A stretch of DNA of 46,361 nucleotides from an uncultured Bacteroidales bacterium (GCA_900319865.1 ONQD01000016.1:1-46361), one strand, 5' to 3'; positions 1-7,651 are shown, counted from the stretch's first letter. Numbers and translations: made by a program. Notes: a model not told the origin generated them from the letters alone.

Positions 1-91
1 CAATCTGACGGGCTCCTTCCAATATCAGAATCTTGTCAGTATCAGACTTTAGATAGTCTTCAATATAGGATGTAATTTTTCTGTACAGCAT
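1..91 (-). CDS. AAA ATPase of the DUF4143 type, N-terminus only
   Basis: The reverse strand from 91 to the window edge encodes 30 residues starting MLYRKITSYIEDYLKSD and ending ILEGARQI. This is the usual opening of the Bacteroidota ATP-binding proteins with an AAA_14 ATPase domain and a C-terminal DUF4143 domain: a short N-terminal helix followed by a strand leading into the R-Q-[IVT]-G-K-[ST] form of the P-loop. The gene runs off the left edge, so the P-loop and the C-terminal domain cannot be seen. Proteins of this family are cytosolic, often highly multiplied in one genome, and of unsettled function. The leader carries a phased repeat (98-175). The family call rests on the opening residues only. 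Confidence 0.7.
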   Translation of the reverse strand, partial: MLYRKITSYIEDYLKSDTDKILILEGARQI

Positions 92-97
92 GGTATA

Positions 98-175
98 TTA
101 CACTTTTCAATAGTTTTCGGTGGTTAAAAACTACACTTTTCAATGTGTCTTGACTATGCAAAATTACACTTTTTT
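98..175 (-). repeat. three copies of ATTGAAAAGTGTA-like motif at exact 33-bp spacing
   Basis: On the plus strand the copies read TTACACTTTTCAAT (98-111), CTACACTTTTCAAT (131-144) and TTACACTTTTTT (164-175). Their starts are 33 bp apart both times, about three helical turns. The third copy overlaps the -7 promoter box of the ATPase gene and the first ends seven bases before its start codon. Position and phasing suggest an operator or a leader-RNA element. Confidence 0.7.
159..166 (-). promoter_or_regulatory. -7 box TAATTTTG of the leftward ATPase gene
   Basis: TAATTTTG matches the Bacteroidota -7 consensus TAnnTTTG and lies 67 bp before the start codon at 91. No clear -33 TTTG is visible at the expected distance. 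The implied leader of about 60 nt contains two of the phased repeats. Confidence 0.45.
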
Positions 176-212
176 TCTGATATGGACGTTTTTTTGTGAT
201 TTGGGTGGGAGA

Positions 213-2511
213 TTACTTTCCAAATAGCTCGGACTGTTTCAGCAGTCTTATGGTGTGGGTCTTGCCTGTGGCGGTGGTGAGGGTGAGGAGGTAGGTGGCT
301 TGGGGACGGGAGGTGAGGTCTAAAGTGTATTTGCCGTTGCCTGCGGGGGTGAGGCGGACTTCCTCGCGTCGGCCTTGCATGTCGGTGAGCCACGCGGTGG
401 TAACACCACTTTCCACTTTCAACTCTCCACTTTCAACTTTTACGTTGACTCTTTGGCGGAAGGGGTTGCCGTATTTGACAAAGGTTCCTGCCTCGTCGGA
501 GAGTGTAACCTGTATGTCGCTGCTGTCCCGTACTATGGGCTGTATCGGCGGCAGGTTAGCAAGGTCGATGGTCACCTGACCGCTTGTGGGGTTGGGGTAG
601 GTTTTTATCTGTGCCTCCTCAACAGCGGGGATGCCGACGTTGGCAACGGTCAGTGTCTTTGACACTGGTGTGGCGGGGTAATAGCCGTATTCGTTGCCAT
701 TTTGGTAGGCGGTGACGGTGGTGGTGCCGTTGGACAGAAGATGCAAAGTATTACCAGCGATTCTTGCCACCGAAGTGTCGGCACAGAGATATGTGACAGG
801 CAGTCCGCTTGATGCCGTAGCGGTAAGGGTGACGGGAGAGTCGGTAAGAGAGAAAGACAGGTCTTGACCCCATTCGATAGCCTGTTCGGCACGCGGGTCG
901 GTGTAAACATACGGTGTCATAAACGACGGGTCGACATACTTGGCGATAAATGCCACCCCTCGGTTTGTTGCTGGAATCTGAAAAGAGCCTAAAGCTGCTC
1001 CAGCAAACACCAAACCAGTCAAATACACCACACCACTGCATGAGACCAAGCCCATTATTCGAAACATTAATTTGGGTATCGGGAGTCTCTATGTTTCTAA
1101 GATACCACACCTGCGACAATACTCTGTTATTCTCTAAGGCCAATGTCATTTGCTCACCTTGAAAACCCGACTTGACCGTGGAGGGTGCTTTACCATAGGA
1201 AATTAGATTGTAATTGCTTGTATCAACACAAAGCCAAAAAGCATTATCCCTAAGATTAAGAGTGTCCCGACCATACATCAGAGTATAATTTGTCCCTGTC
1301 GTGTAAGGCTCTTCCATGACAGTCGTCCCCATAATAAACAATTCACCTGCTGTACTGACACAGGAATGTTGTATTGCATATCTTGGAAACCAGAATGCAT
1401 CCGAATAATCACGTAGGTCAAGTGTAAACATGTGTAAAGGTTCCAATTGAGCATTGTATTTTAAAAGAGAGGAAGACGCTCTTAAACCATCAAAACGCAG
1501 TGTTTCGGAATTAGAAATGGGAGCCTCCAGCAGTCCGTCAAATTGAAAAGCCACATAGACATTTCCAGATTGATCCGTTTCTATAGAATATATCGTAGAT
1601 GTAACTTGAGCATTCGGGTATAAATCAGTAGAATCCAATATATAGACGACGGACAACAAAGAATCAAATCCTGAGGAAAACTTTAATAACTGTTGATTCC
1701 ATGAGCAAGATTTATGTGCAGGGCGAAAGACTGACCGAGATCTCCCATCAACAAGAATTTTAATAGCACTGATACTTCCATCTTGAACTTGCCTTCCTTC
1801 CAAATAATCGGTAGTCTTGCGACCGACAATAATATTCCCTTGCTCATCAACAGTAAATAGTTCACTGGAAAGACAATACGTGAGCATTTGTGCTGTGGGT
1901 GGATTACTTCCAGTATTCTGCATATTGAGCGTTTGACCCAAAGTGTCCACATACGCCACTTGTAAAAAATGATTTTCAACTAAATTACCATTCAAATCAA
2001 GTGTTATAAACCCATTGACCATATAAGGAGTGACGCTATCAGTTGGCATTAGAAAGCCATCATCCGAAGTTAAGAGTGTGTCCAAATAATACAAATAGTT
2101 GTGGTCGGACTGGGCTGAACCCTCATAAAATGGGAGCATAAGGGCTGCCATTATCATCAAGGTGGAATCTCCTGATTTCTTAATACCATAGGCATGGCAG
2201 CTTGAGTATGAACTATAGATTGATTTATGCCAAACGAGATTTCCTAATGGGGATATTTTGGCAATTACAACACTACGATTGTTATTGGCAGAGATTGGTA
2301 GCAGGTCGGTACCATCTATATCGGCTCCTTTTGTAAATTCACCTAAGATATAGAGATTTCCTTCTGAATCTGCCACAGACTCAATAATCTCATTGCTAGG
2401 AAGACCATTATTATCGTTTGGGCCCGTGTAGGTCTTCACCCACTCGAAATGTTGGGAGAAGGCGGGGAGGGAGGCGGCGAGGAGGAATAAGATGGAAATG
2501 AATTTTTTCAT
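213..2511 (-). pseudogene. T9SS-exported surface protein with repeat/Ig-like domains, frame broken
   Basis: The N-terminal frame starts at 2511 (MKKFISILFLLAASLPAFSQ, a clear signal peptide). It continues as an extracellular protein with SBBP/propeller-like strands, for example LYILGEFTKGADIDGTDLLP. At about 1020-1070 the sense frame changes by +1. Downstream sense then lies in the frame that ends at 213, and the first frame runs on as Trp/Arg/Cys-rich nonsense to its stop at 751. The second frame carries a bacterial Ig-like domain (VTLTATASSGLPVTYL, TTTVTAYQNG) and a type A T9SS sorting domain (TYPNPTSGQVTIDL, a final strand with THTIRLLKQ). An intact protein would be about 750 residues, exported by the Sec system and then by T9SS to the cell surface. 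The break could be real decay, a programmed or phase-variable shift, or an assembly error. Confidence 0.75.
408..441 (-). repeat. in-frame microsatellite coding VESGELKVESG
   Basis: Within the cargo gene the reverse strand repeats a GAAAGTGGA/GAGTTGAAAGT pattern, giving two in-frame copies of K-V-E-S-G. A related pattern (AAAATTGAAAGTTGATAATT) lies just upstream of the same gene at 2521-2545. The repeat sits in a linker between predicted strands of the sorting region. Confidence 0.5.
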
Positions 2512-2645
2512 AGGATTTTGAAAATTGAAAGTTGATAATTGAAAATTATAATGGTGGGTTTTATTAATTCACTTTTTGGTCATCCAAACAGACAGAACCC
2601 ATTAATCTGCCAGACAGCCGTTGTTTAACAAATGGTTTACGGGTG

Positions 2646-2674
2646 CAAAGATACGACTATTTTTCATTTGACAA
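2646..2674 (-). promoter_or_regulatory. promoter in repeat copy 1 for the T9SS cargo gene
   Basis: On the minus strand TTG (2674-2672), an 18-nt spacer and TATCTTTG (2653-2646) fit the Bacteroidota -33/-7 consensus. The start codon at 2511 lies about 135 bp downstream. Confidence 0.6.
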
Positions 2675-2775
2675 TAAGTTATGGTGGGTTCTATTTATTC
2701 GCTTTTTGGTCATCCAAACAGACAGAACCCATTAATCTGCCAGACAACCGTTGTTTAACAATTGGTTTACGGGTG

Positions 2776-2805
2776 CAAAGATACGACTATTTTTTCATTT
2801 GACAA
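2776..2805 (-). promoter_or_regulatory. promoter in repeat copy 2 for the T9SS cargo gene
   Basis: This is the same promoter as in copy 1, with one extra T in the spacer. It reads TTG (2805-2803), a 19-nt spacer and TATCTTTG (2783-2776), so it has the preferred spacing. Confidence 0.6.
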
Positions 2806-2856
2806 TAAATTATTTATCATATTTTTGATGGGGGAGGTAATCGTTTGATATTCTGT

Positions 2857-3153
2857 CTATTGAGTCGCAATTAAATTAGGTTGGTATTTCTTAATCTGCA
2901 CAAGTCTGCACATGTTGTAGACAAGGTTTGTCAGTGCAATGTTGGCTTTGGCCCTCACCATTCCCACTCCTCGGCAGATTATCGGAGTCATGTGCTTCGC
3001 TCTCACCACATCTTCCATCCCAGCATATCCCGCGTCGAGCCATGCCGGTTCTCCGTGGGCCTCCTTGGGCGGCTCTGTCTGTACGCGCTCCGTCTCCTTG
3101 GAGTCGTGGCGGTTGGCGGCACACACCGCCTTGATTCCTACGGTATTTCATAT
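2857..3153 (-). pseudogene. IS5-type transposase, C-terminal remnant with internal deletion
   Basis: The minus strand reads from a stop near 3155 through TVGIKAVCAANRHDSKETE, then WLDAGYAG (the second-Asp region of IS5-family DDE transposases, usually DxGY.G), ICRGVG, and then directly into MVRAKANIALTNLVYNMCR, the family's C-terminal helix. The usual stretch between these, which carries the catalytic Glu (R-x10-E region), is missing. No N-terminal half, start codon or terminal inverted repeats are visible. It is therefore a dead fragment. It lies between two promoter-rich repeats and is transcribed, if at all, from the promoter at 3179-3209. Confidence 0.75.
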
Positions 3154-3178
3154 ATGCTGCATTATTCTGTTAATACTG

Positions 3179-3209
3179 CAAAAATACGAAAATACATTGA
3201 TATAACAAA
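3179..3209 (-). promoter_or_regulatory. consensus promoter facing the IS remnant
   Basis: On the minus strand TTTTG (3210-3206) is followed by exactly 19 nt and TATTTTTG (3186-3179). It is one of the best promoter matches in the window, but downstream there is only the transposase remnant. Confidence 0.55.
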
Positions 3210-3250
3210 ATGAAATTTAGTCATTTAATTTATAGAACTCCCAATATATT

Positions 3251-3403
3251 TTTATCCAAATAGCAAGTATTTTTTCTCCGACGCATTACTTTTACACAGT
3301 ATTACACCGTTTGATAACACTATCAAAAACAGCACTCCTTTCACGAATTCCCCTTCCATGGTCTACAATTCACCACTTTTTCCCATCTCAAACCTGCTCA
3401 TTA
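3251..3403. repeat. direct repeat, copy B, downstream of the DUF4230 pair
   Basis: About 150 bp matching 5008-5163 in the same orientation at roughly 80% by eye. It begins ATCCAAATAGCAAGTATTTT and contains the palindrome TTTGATAACACTATCAAA (3310-3327). It ends at the stop codon of the downstream DUF4230 gene. The -33 box seen in copy A is kept (reverse strand CTTGCTATTTGGAT), but the -7 box is lost (TATTGGGA). Confidence 0.8.
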
Positions 3404-4315
3404 CGGAACCAATGCGGTGGCAGTGGTGGAAACGGAATCGCCTATCACCGTGTCAAAATCGTCATCATCCGCCGAGTTGCCCAGACTGATATTCACATGC
3501 TTGAACCCGAAAGCCGAGAAGATGGCTTCCAGTTGTCGCAATCCGTTATCCTCGGCGGTAAGCAGCAGATTCTCCTCCATCACCAGTTCCAAGAGCTTTG
3601 CCCTTGCCGCATTCTTGGTGATGGTGGTACGCTCGTGCGACCATGAACCTTTCTCGCTGAAGGTTCGTATGTCCGAAGGATTGGTGATAATGTCCAGTAC
3701 CGTGGGCGGTGGGATGGTCACATTGATAGTGGTGTCGCCAACCACCTCGGTCTGCATCTTGGTCAAGTCAAAGCCTGCCCGCACTTTCCCTTTCACAATC
3801 AGCACGATATTCTTCTTTTTTAGAAAATGTTTCTCTTCGTCAATCACCATCACTTCGCCCACATAAGTGGCCGTACAGAACTCCGAAATCTTTTTCATCT
3901 CCATGATGGTCTGGCTCAACGATTCGTAGTAATCCTTTTTGGCCGTAATGCTGTTATAGATTTTCAAGCCAATCACAATCAGCACAACCAGCAGCACAAT
4001 GGCCGCAATCCTGCCCCATCGCTTTTTCAGCACGGGACACAACCGTTTACAGACATCTGCCGCACAGCCCTTGGCTTTCACCCACCAGCCTTGCGGTGGG
4101 TCATCCTGCTGTTCACCGGCCTGTTGTTCTGTTGCCTGGCAGCCGTCCTCCCCTGGGGTGGCATCGGCAGTGCACATCTGTTCTTGCTCCCCGTCTGGGC
4201 AGCAAGTTGCCCCGTCCTGTTCCGCAGCCTGTGGTGCGGAAGTCTCTTGGGGCTCTGCTGTATTGCCGTTCTCTGGCACGCAGCCTTCTTTCAGTTTGTC
4301 GTCATTCCATTCCAT
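3401..4315 (-). CDS. DUF4230 family membrane protein with Cys-rich N-terminal extension
   Basis: 304 residues. Residues 1-93 are acidic, Gln/Glu-rich and contain eight cysteines (12, 38, 39, 48, 59, 84, 89, 93). A basic stretch and one transmembrane helix (about 102-118) follow. The C-terminal region has the DUF4230 pattern: a hydrophobic strand KKKNIVLIVKGKVRAGFDL, then a strand pair ending in VTIPPPTVLDI, then helices with an Ala-rich segment and a final strand. DUF4230 proteins are widespread and uncharacterised; topology predicts the domain outside the cytoplasmic membrane. The start overlaps the preceding gene's end by 14 bp, so translation is probably coupled. The Cys-rich extension is unlike the plain family member next to it. 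Confidence 0.8.
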   Translation of the reverse strand: MEWNDDKLKEGCVPENGNTAEPQETSAPQAAEQDGATCCPDGEQEQMCTADATPGEDGCQATEQQAGEQQDDPPQGWWVKAKGCAADVCKRLCPVLKKRWGRIAAIVLLVVLIVIGLKIYNSITAKKDYYESLSQTIMEMKKISEFCTATYVGEVMVIDEEKHFLKKKNIVLIVKGKVRAGFDLTKMQTEVVGDTTINVTIPPPTVLDIITNPSDIRTFSEKGSWSHERTTITKNAARAKLLELVMEENLLLTAEDNGLRQLEAIFSAFGFKHVNISLGNSADDDDFDTVIGDSVSTTATALVP

Positions 4316-4892
4316 CTGAATCCTCCCCTTTAAAAGTTATCTCAACATCGGTGAAACCATTGCGGTGCAACAGTATCGACACAAAAGCCTCGGCGTTCAG
4401 CCGCGCGTCCCTCATCATCATCTCTTCCAGCTCCTTATCCTTTTTCAGCTCCCATTCGCCTTTGGCAACAATCTCGTCGCGTTCCTGGTTGCTGTAGTCC
4501 GTCCGCAACCACGACACCTCGCTGTACAGCTGATGCACATCGTCAGGGCGTATGCTGAAGGATAGTATCTCTGGCCTCGGCAGTTCTAAGCAAATCTTTT
4601 TTGTCCCGGCCTTCTTGTTCTCATAAATCCTCACCGTCCGGGCATCGAACTTTTCCATATCAATGCCCGCTTTTATCACAGCTTTGAAGGAGAAGAGTAT
4701 TTTCCTGTCGCCGAATATCTTCCACGACTCGTCATTGTTGCTGACCACCTTCTGCACGGTATATTGCACCGTGCCCAGTTCGGCGGCCTGCCGCATACTC
4801 TTCTGCCATGCGTTCTCCTCCGGTTGCTTTGTGCATGCCGCTGCAAGCATTGCCGCTCCAACCATCAGAGCCCATATCACTCTTTTTTTCAT
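4302..4892 (-). CDS. DUF4230 family lipoprotein
   Basis: 196 residues from the ATG at 4892. An upstream in-frame ATG at 4967 is possible, but it would bury the signal peptide. The N-terminus MKKRVIWALMVGAAMLAAAC is a lipoprotein signal with the lipidated Cys at 20. The body follows the DUF4230 pattern: KILFSFKAVIKAGIDMEKF, then a Pro-containing strand (CLELPRPEIL), then a charged helical segment and a C-terminal strand pair GFTDVEITF. It is a paralogue of the next gene, which is tethered by a transmembrane helix instead of a lipid, so the operon makes one membrane-spanning and one lipid-anchored version. The promoter at 4995-5024 drives both. Confidence 0.8.
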   Translation of the reverse strand: MKKRVIWALMVGAAMLAAACTKQPEENAWQKSMRQAAELGTVQYTVQKVVSNNDESWKIFGDRKILFSFKAVIKAGIDMEKFDARTVRIYENKKAGTKKICLELPRPEILSFSIRPDDVHQLYSEVSWLRTDYSNQERDEIVAKGEWELKKDKELEEMMMRDARLNAEAFVSILLHRNGFTDVEITFKGEDSDGME

Positions 4893-4994
4893 CTGTTTTC
4901 CTTTCTTTTGATTATTATCTGTCAGCTGGATATGTACATACCCTTGCGCTGTCTTCCGTCTGTCCACGGTGCAAATTTAGGATATTTTGTTTTG

Positions 4995-5024
4995 CAAATA
5001 TATAATTTTTCATCCAAATAGCAA
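4995..5024 (-). promoter_or_regulatory. promoter of the DUF4230 operon
   Basis: Minus strand: TTG (5024-5022), 19-nt spacer, TATATTTG (5002-4995), a full match to the Bacteroidota consensus about 100 bp before the start at 4892. The -33 half lies inside direct-repeat copy A. Confidence 0.65.
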
Positions 5025-5163
5025 GTATTTTTTTCTCCGGTGCATTACTTTTACATTGTAATACGCTGTTTGATAGCACTATCAAAAACAACATCCCTTT
5101 CACGCTTTCCCCTTCCCCAGCCTGCAATTCACCACATCTTCCCACCTCCAACCGGCACATCAC
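5008..5163. repeat. direct repeat, copy A, upstream of the DUF4230 pair
   Basis: Partner of 3251-3403. It holds the perfect palindrome TTTGATAGCACTATCAAA (5069-5086), slightly changed but still palindromic in copy B. The palindrome sits about 45 bp upstream of the -33 box of the DUF4230 promoter, a position fit for a regulator-binding site. The rest of the spacer up to 5297 shows no gene and no clear rightward promoter. Confidence 0.75.
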
Positions 5164-5297
5164 CTGTTCCGGAGCCCGGTATTCACACGGCAGGTCTTTT
5201 CGCACTTTTTTGCAATCATTTTATCCCATCGGATACTAAAATAAAACAAATTGAGTTATACACCAAAGAATGACCCATTAAACCCAAGACGCAACTT

Positions 5298-5657
5298 ATG
5301 CCTAAGTACAATTTCACCCCCGACGGATTGAAGAGATATGGCCAATACTTCAGCCCCGACTCGTTTCTGGCCAAAATAAAGTCTATTGCCCTCAAGGCGG
5401 GACGCAAGCTGATATACAACGCCCTCCTGCTCTTCTACGTGCTCACCTCCCCTTCCACCCCGCTGCGCTACAAACAAATCATCATCGGTGCCTTGGGATA
5501 TTTCATCCTCCCCACCGACCTGCTCCCCGACTTTATTCCCGGCATCGGGTTTGCCGACGACCTTGCCGCTGTCCTCGCCGTGGTAAAAATCGTGATGTCG
5601 TGCATCACTCCCGAAATCAAGTCCAAAGCCTTGGCCAAAAGCCAGTCCTATCTCTAA
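5298..5657 (+). CDS. YkvA-like DUF1232 membrane protein
   Basis: 119 residues. The C-terminal half carries the DUF1232 signature: a hydrophobic helix YKQIIIGALGYFILPTDLLP with the family's Y-F-[IL]-x-P-x-D-L-[IL]-P-D-F core, then GIGFADDLAAVLAVV as a second helix. The N-terminal ~45 residues are polar and basic. Family members are small integral membrane proteins of unknown role. It is first in a rightward operon: DUF445 follows after 19 bp and the MsrA fusion after a further 36 bp. No promoter is obvious upstream. Confidence 0.85.
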   Translation: MPKYNFTPDGLKRYGQYFSPDSFLAKIKSIALKAGRKLIYNALLLFYVLTSPSTPLRYKQIIIGALGYFILPTDLLPDFIPGIGFADDLAAVLAVVKIVMSCITPEIKSKALAKSQSYL

Positions 5658-5676
5658 ACATACAACATAGCTCACC

Positions 5677-6585
5677 ATGCCTGTCCTTCACTTCATTCTC
5701 GGGCCCGCAGTGGGAGCCCTCATCGGTGGCCTAACCAACAAAGTGGCCATCCGGATGCTGTTCCGTCCCCACCGGGCCGTATACATTGGCCGTTTCCATG
5801 TGCCTTTCACCCCCGGCATCATCCCCAAAGAGAAACCACGCATAGCCGCCGCCATCGGCGACGCTGTGGGCAACGAACTGCTCAACTCCGACGTACTGTC
5901 CCAAACGCTCCTCTCCGACGAGATGTACGCCAAAATCAGCAACTCGGTCAACAGTCTGGTCGACCGCATGATGGTCGACACCACACCCCTGCGCGACGTC
6001 ATTGCCCGCTATGCAGCACCCGAGGAAACCGACCGGCTCCTCTCGCAAATGCAGACCGACCTGGTACAGACACTATGCCTCAAACTCTCCGACAAAGCCA
6101 TCGGCGACCACGTGGCCTCCTTGGCCATCGACCACGTAATGAACCGCCTCTCGCAAAACTTTGTGGGTCGCCTCGGTGCCTCGGCCCTCGACCTCGTGCG
6201 CAACTCCGTTCAACATTTCCTGGCCGAAAACATCAACCAACTGCTTCAACAAAACTCCCAACCCATGCTCCATTCGTGGGTATCCACCGAAACGCAACAT
6301 CTGCTCGACACACCCCTGTGCCAACTCTGCCAACACCACCAACCCCAACTGAGACAACTCGCCGGCATGGTAGTCAACATATACAAACAGGTGGTTCAAG
6401 ACAACCTCCCACGCATGCTGCAAACCCTCGACCTGCAACGCATAGTCCAAGACCGCATCAACGACATGGACATGCAACAGACCGAACAACTCATCCTCAC
6501 CATCATGAAAAAAGAGCTCCGGGCCCTTGTCTGGTTTGGCGTACTGCTGGGCTTCCTCATGGGCTTTATCACCAATATATTATAA
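5677..6585 (+). CDS. DUF445 family membrane protein
   Basis: 302 residues with hydrophobic segments at both ends: HFILGPAVGALIGGLTNKVA near the N-terminus, and LVWFGVLLGFLMGFITNIL at the C-terminus. Between them lies a long helical, Gln/Leu-rich region. The start GGLTNKVAIRMLFRPHRA and the following FTPGIIPKEKPRIA are strong DUF445 (YheB-like) signatures. The family is membrane-bound and functionally uncharacterised. The gene is strikingly C-rich on the coding strand, like the MsrA gene after it. It is the middle member of the YkvA-DUF445-MsrA operon. Confidence 0.88.
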   Translation: MPVLHFILGPAVGALIGGLTNKVAIRMLFRPHRAVYIGRFHVPFTPGIIPKEKPRIAAAIGDAVGNELLNSDVLSQTLLSDEMYAKISNSVNSLVDRMMVDTTPLRDVIARYAAPEETDRLLSQMQTDLVQTLCLKLSDKAIGDHVASLAIDHVMNRLSQNFVGRLGASALDLVRNSVQHFLAENINQLLQQNSQPMLHSWVSTETQHLLDTPLCQLCQHHQPQLRQLAGMVVNIYKQVVQDNLPRMLQTLDLQRIVQDRINDMDMQQTEQLILTIMKKELRALVWFGVLLGFLMGFITNIL

Positions 6586-6621
6586 AAAACAAAGTTCAAT
6601 CCCGTTACACCCTCTCAACCC

Positions 6622-7572
6622 ATGGAAAAAGAAATCTATCTTGCAGCCGGTTGCTTTTGGGGCGCCGAACACTTCCTGCGACAAATCGACGGTGTTCTCT
6701 CCACCCAAGTGGGCTTTGCCAACGGCAACACCCCCAACCCCTCCTACGAACAAGTCTATACCGACACCACCGGCTATGCCGAAACCGTACATGTGCGCTA
6801 CGACCCCACCCGCGTCAGCCTCCTCTTCCTGCTCAGAATGTATTTCAAAGCCATCGACCCCACCAGCCTCAACCGCCAGGGCAACGACCACGGCACACGC
6901 TACCGCACCGGAATCTACTACACCACACCCCACGACCTCCCCTTCATCCGCTTCGCCCTCGACGAGGAAGCCACCCACCACTCCAAGCCACTCTGCGTGG
7001 AAGTGGAACCCCTCGCCAACTTCTACCCTGCCGAAGAATACCACCAAAACTACCTCATCAACAACCCCGACGGCTACTGCCACCTCCCGGTACAACTCTT
7101 CGACTACGCCCGTAACAACCGCGACCTCGACACCGCACACAAAACAGAACAATACCAACTGCTGCTACGCCAAATCGACGCCCTCTGCCAAGGCGAAACC
7201 GACACCCTCGCCATCCGCGCCAACACCTGCGCCCTACTGCACGAGACATTCCATTTCTGGTGGACCGGCTACTACCGCGTGGAAAACAACGAACTGCTGC
7301 TCGGCCCCTTCCAAGGACCCGTGGCCTGCATGCACATACCCTTCGGTGCCGGCGTGTGCGGCACCGCCTGGAAAGAAAAACGCACCCTCCTGGTGCCCGA
7401 TGTAGAGCAATTCCCCGGCCACATAGCCTGCAGTGCCGCCTCGCGCAGCGAGATAGTGGTACCCGTCAGAGTTGACGGCACCATCGTGGCAGTGCTCGAC
7501 ATCGACAGCCAGCACCTCGCCACCTTCGACCACTGCGACAGCTACTGGCTCGAACAGATAGCCACCCGGTAA
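6622..7572 (+). CDS. msrA: MsrA fused to free-methionine-(R)-sulfoxide reductase (GAF-type fRMsr)
   Basis: 316 residues in two enzymes. Residues 1-~165 are MsrA: AAGCFWGAE with nucleophile Cys11, the GxxxNPxYxxV and TGYAE..VxYDP motifs, NDxGTRYRTGIYY, and the resolving-type Cys153 in NPDGYCH. Residues ~175-316 are a GAF domain of the fRMsr (MsrC) family. It keeps the three redox cysteines at 236, 246 and 270 (spacings 10 and 24, as in E. coli fRMsr Cys84/94/118), within GVCGTAW and GHIACSAASRSEIVVPV, and ends with the VLDIDS strand. MsrA reduces the S epimer of methionine sulfoxide, free or in protein; fRMsr reduces only the free R epimer. One cytosolic polypeptide could thus clear both epimers of free methionine sulfoxide. 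No stop or frame change separates the domains. Confidence 0.92.
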   Translation: MEKEIYLAAGCFWGAEHFLRQIDGVLSTQVGFANGNTPNPSYEQVYTDTTGYAETVHVRYDPTRVSLLFLLRMYFKAIDPTSLNRQGNDHGTRYRTGIYYTTPHDLPFIRFALDEEATHHSKPLCVEVEPLANFYPAEEYHQNYLINNPDGYCHLPVQLFDYARNNRDLDTAHKTEQYQLLLRQIDALCQGETDTLAIRANTCALLHETFHFWWTGYYRVENNELLLGPFQGPVACMHIPFGAGVCGTAWKEKRTLLVPDVEQFPGHIACSAASRSEIVVPVRVDGTIVAVLDIDSQHLATFDHCDSYWLEQIATR

Positions 7573-7595
7573 CCTCTCATCCCAAAAAATAAACA

Positions 7596-7623
7596 CCCCC
7601 GGCGTCCACAAACGTCCGGGGGG
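7596..7623. terminator. bidirectional terminator between msrA fusion and the small leftward gene
   Basis: CCCCCGGCGT (7596-7605) pairs with ACGTCCGGGG (7612-7621), with one mismatch, around a six-base loop. On the minus strand it is followed by GTTTATTTTTTGG, a good U tract, and on the plus strand by a short TTAAA. It separates converging genes. Confidence 0.7.
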
Positions 7624-7651
7624 TTAAATCATTGTCAGACCTTTGGCCTGA

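Larger units (their letters stand above)
2551..2811. repeat. 130-bp tandem duplication, two copies
   Basis: Copy 1 (2551-2680) and copy 2 (2681-about 2811) start with ATGGTGGGTT and are nearly identical, with only scattered substitutions by eye. Each carries, on the minus strand, a complete -33/-7 promoter facing the T9SS cargo gene. There is no open reading frame in the unit. With 2512-2550 this fills the gap between the cargo gene and the IS remnant. Confidence 0.9.

Noticed and set aside
6075-7405. Plus-strand frames of 346 and 292 residues overlapping DUF445 and MsrA
   Set aside because: Composition is Pro/Thr/His/Arg-rich nonsense caused by the C-rich coding strand; the overlapping frames have complete family motifs.
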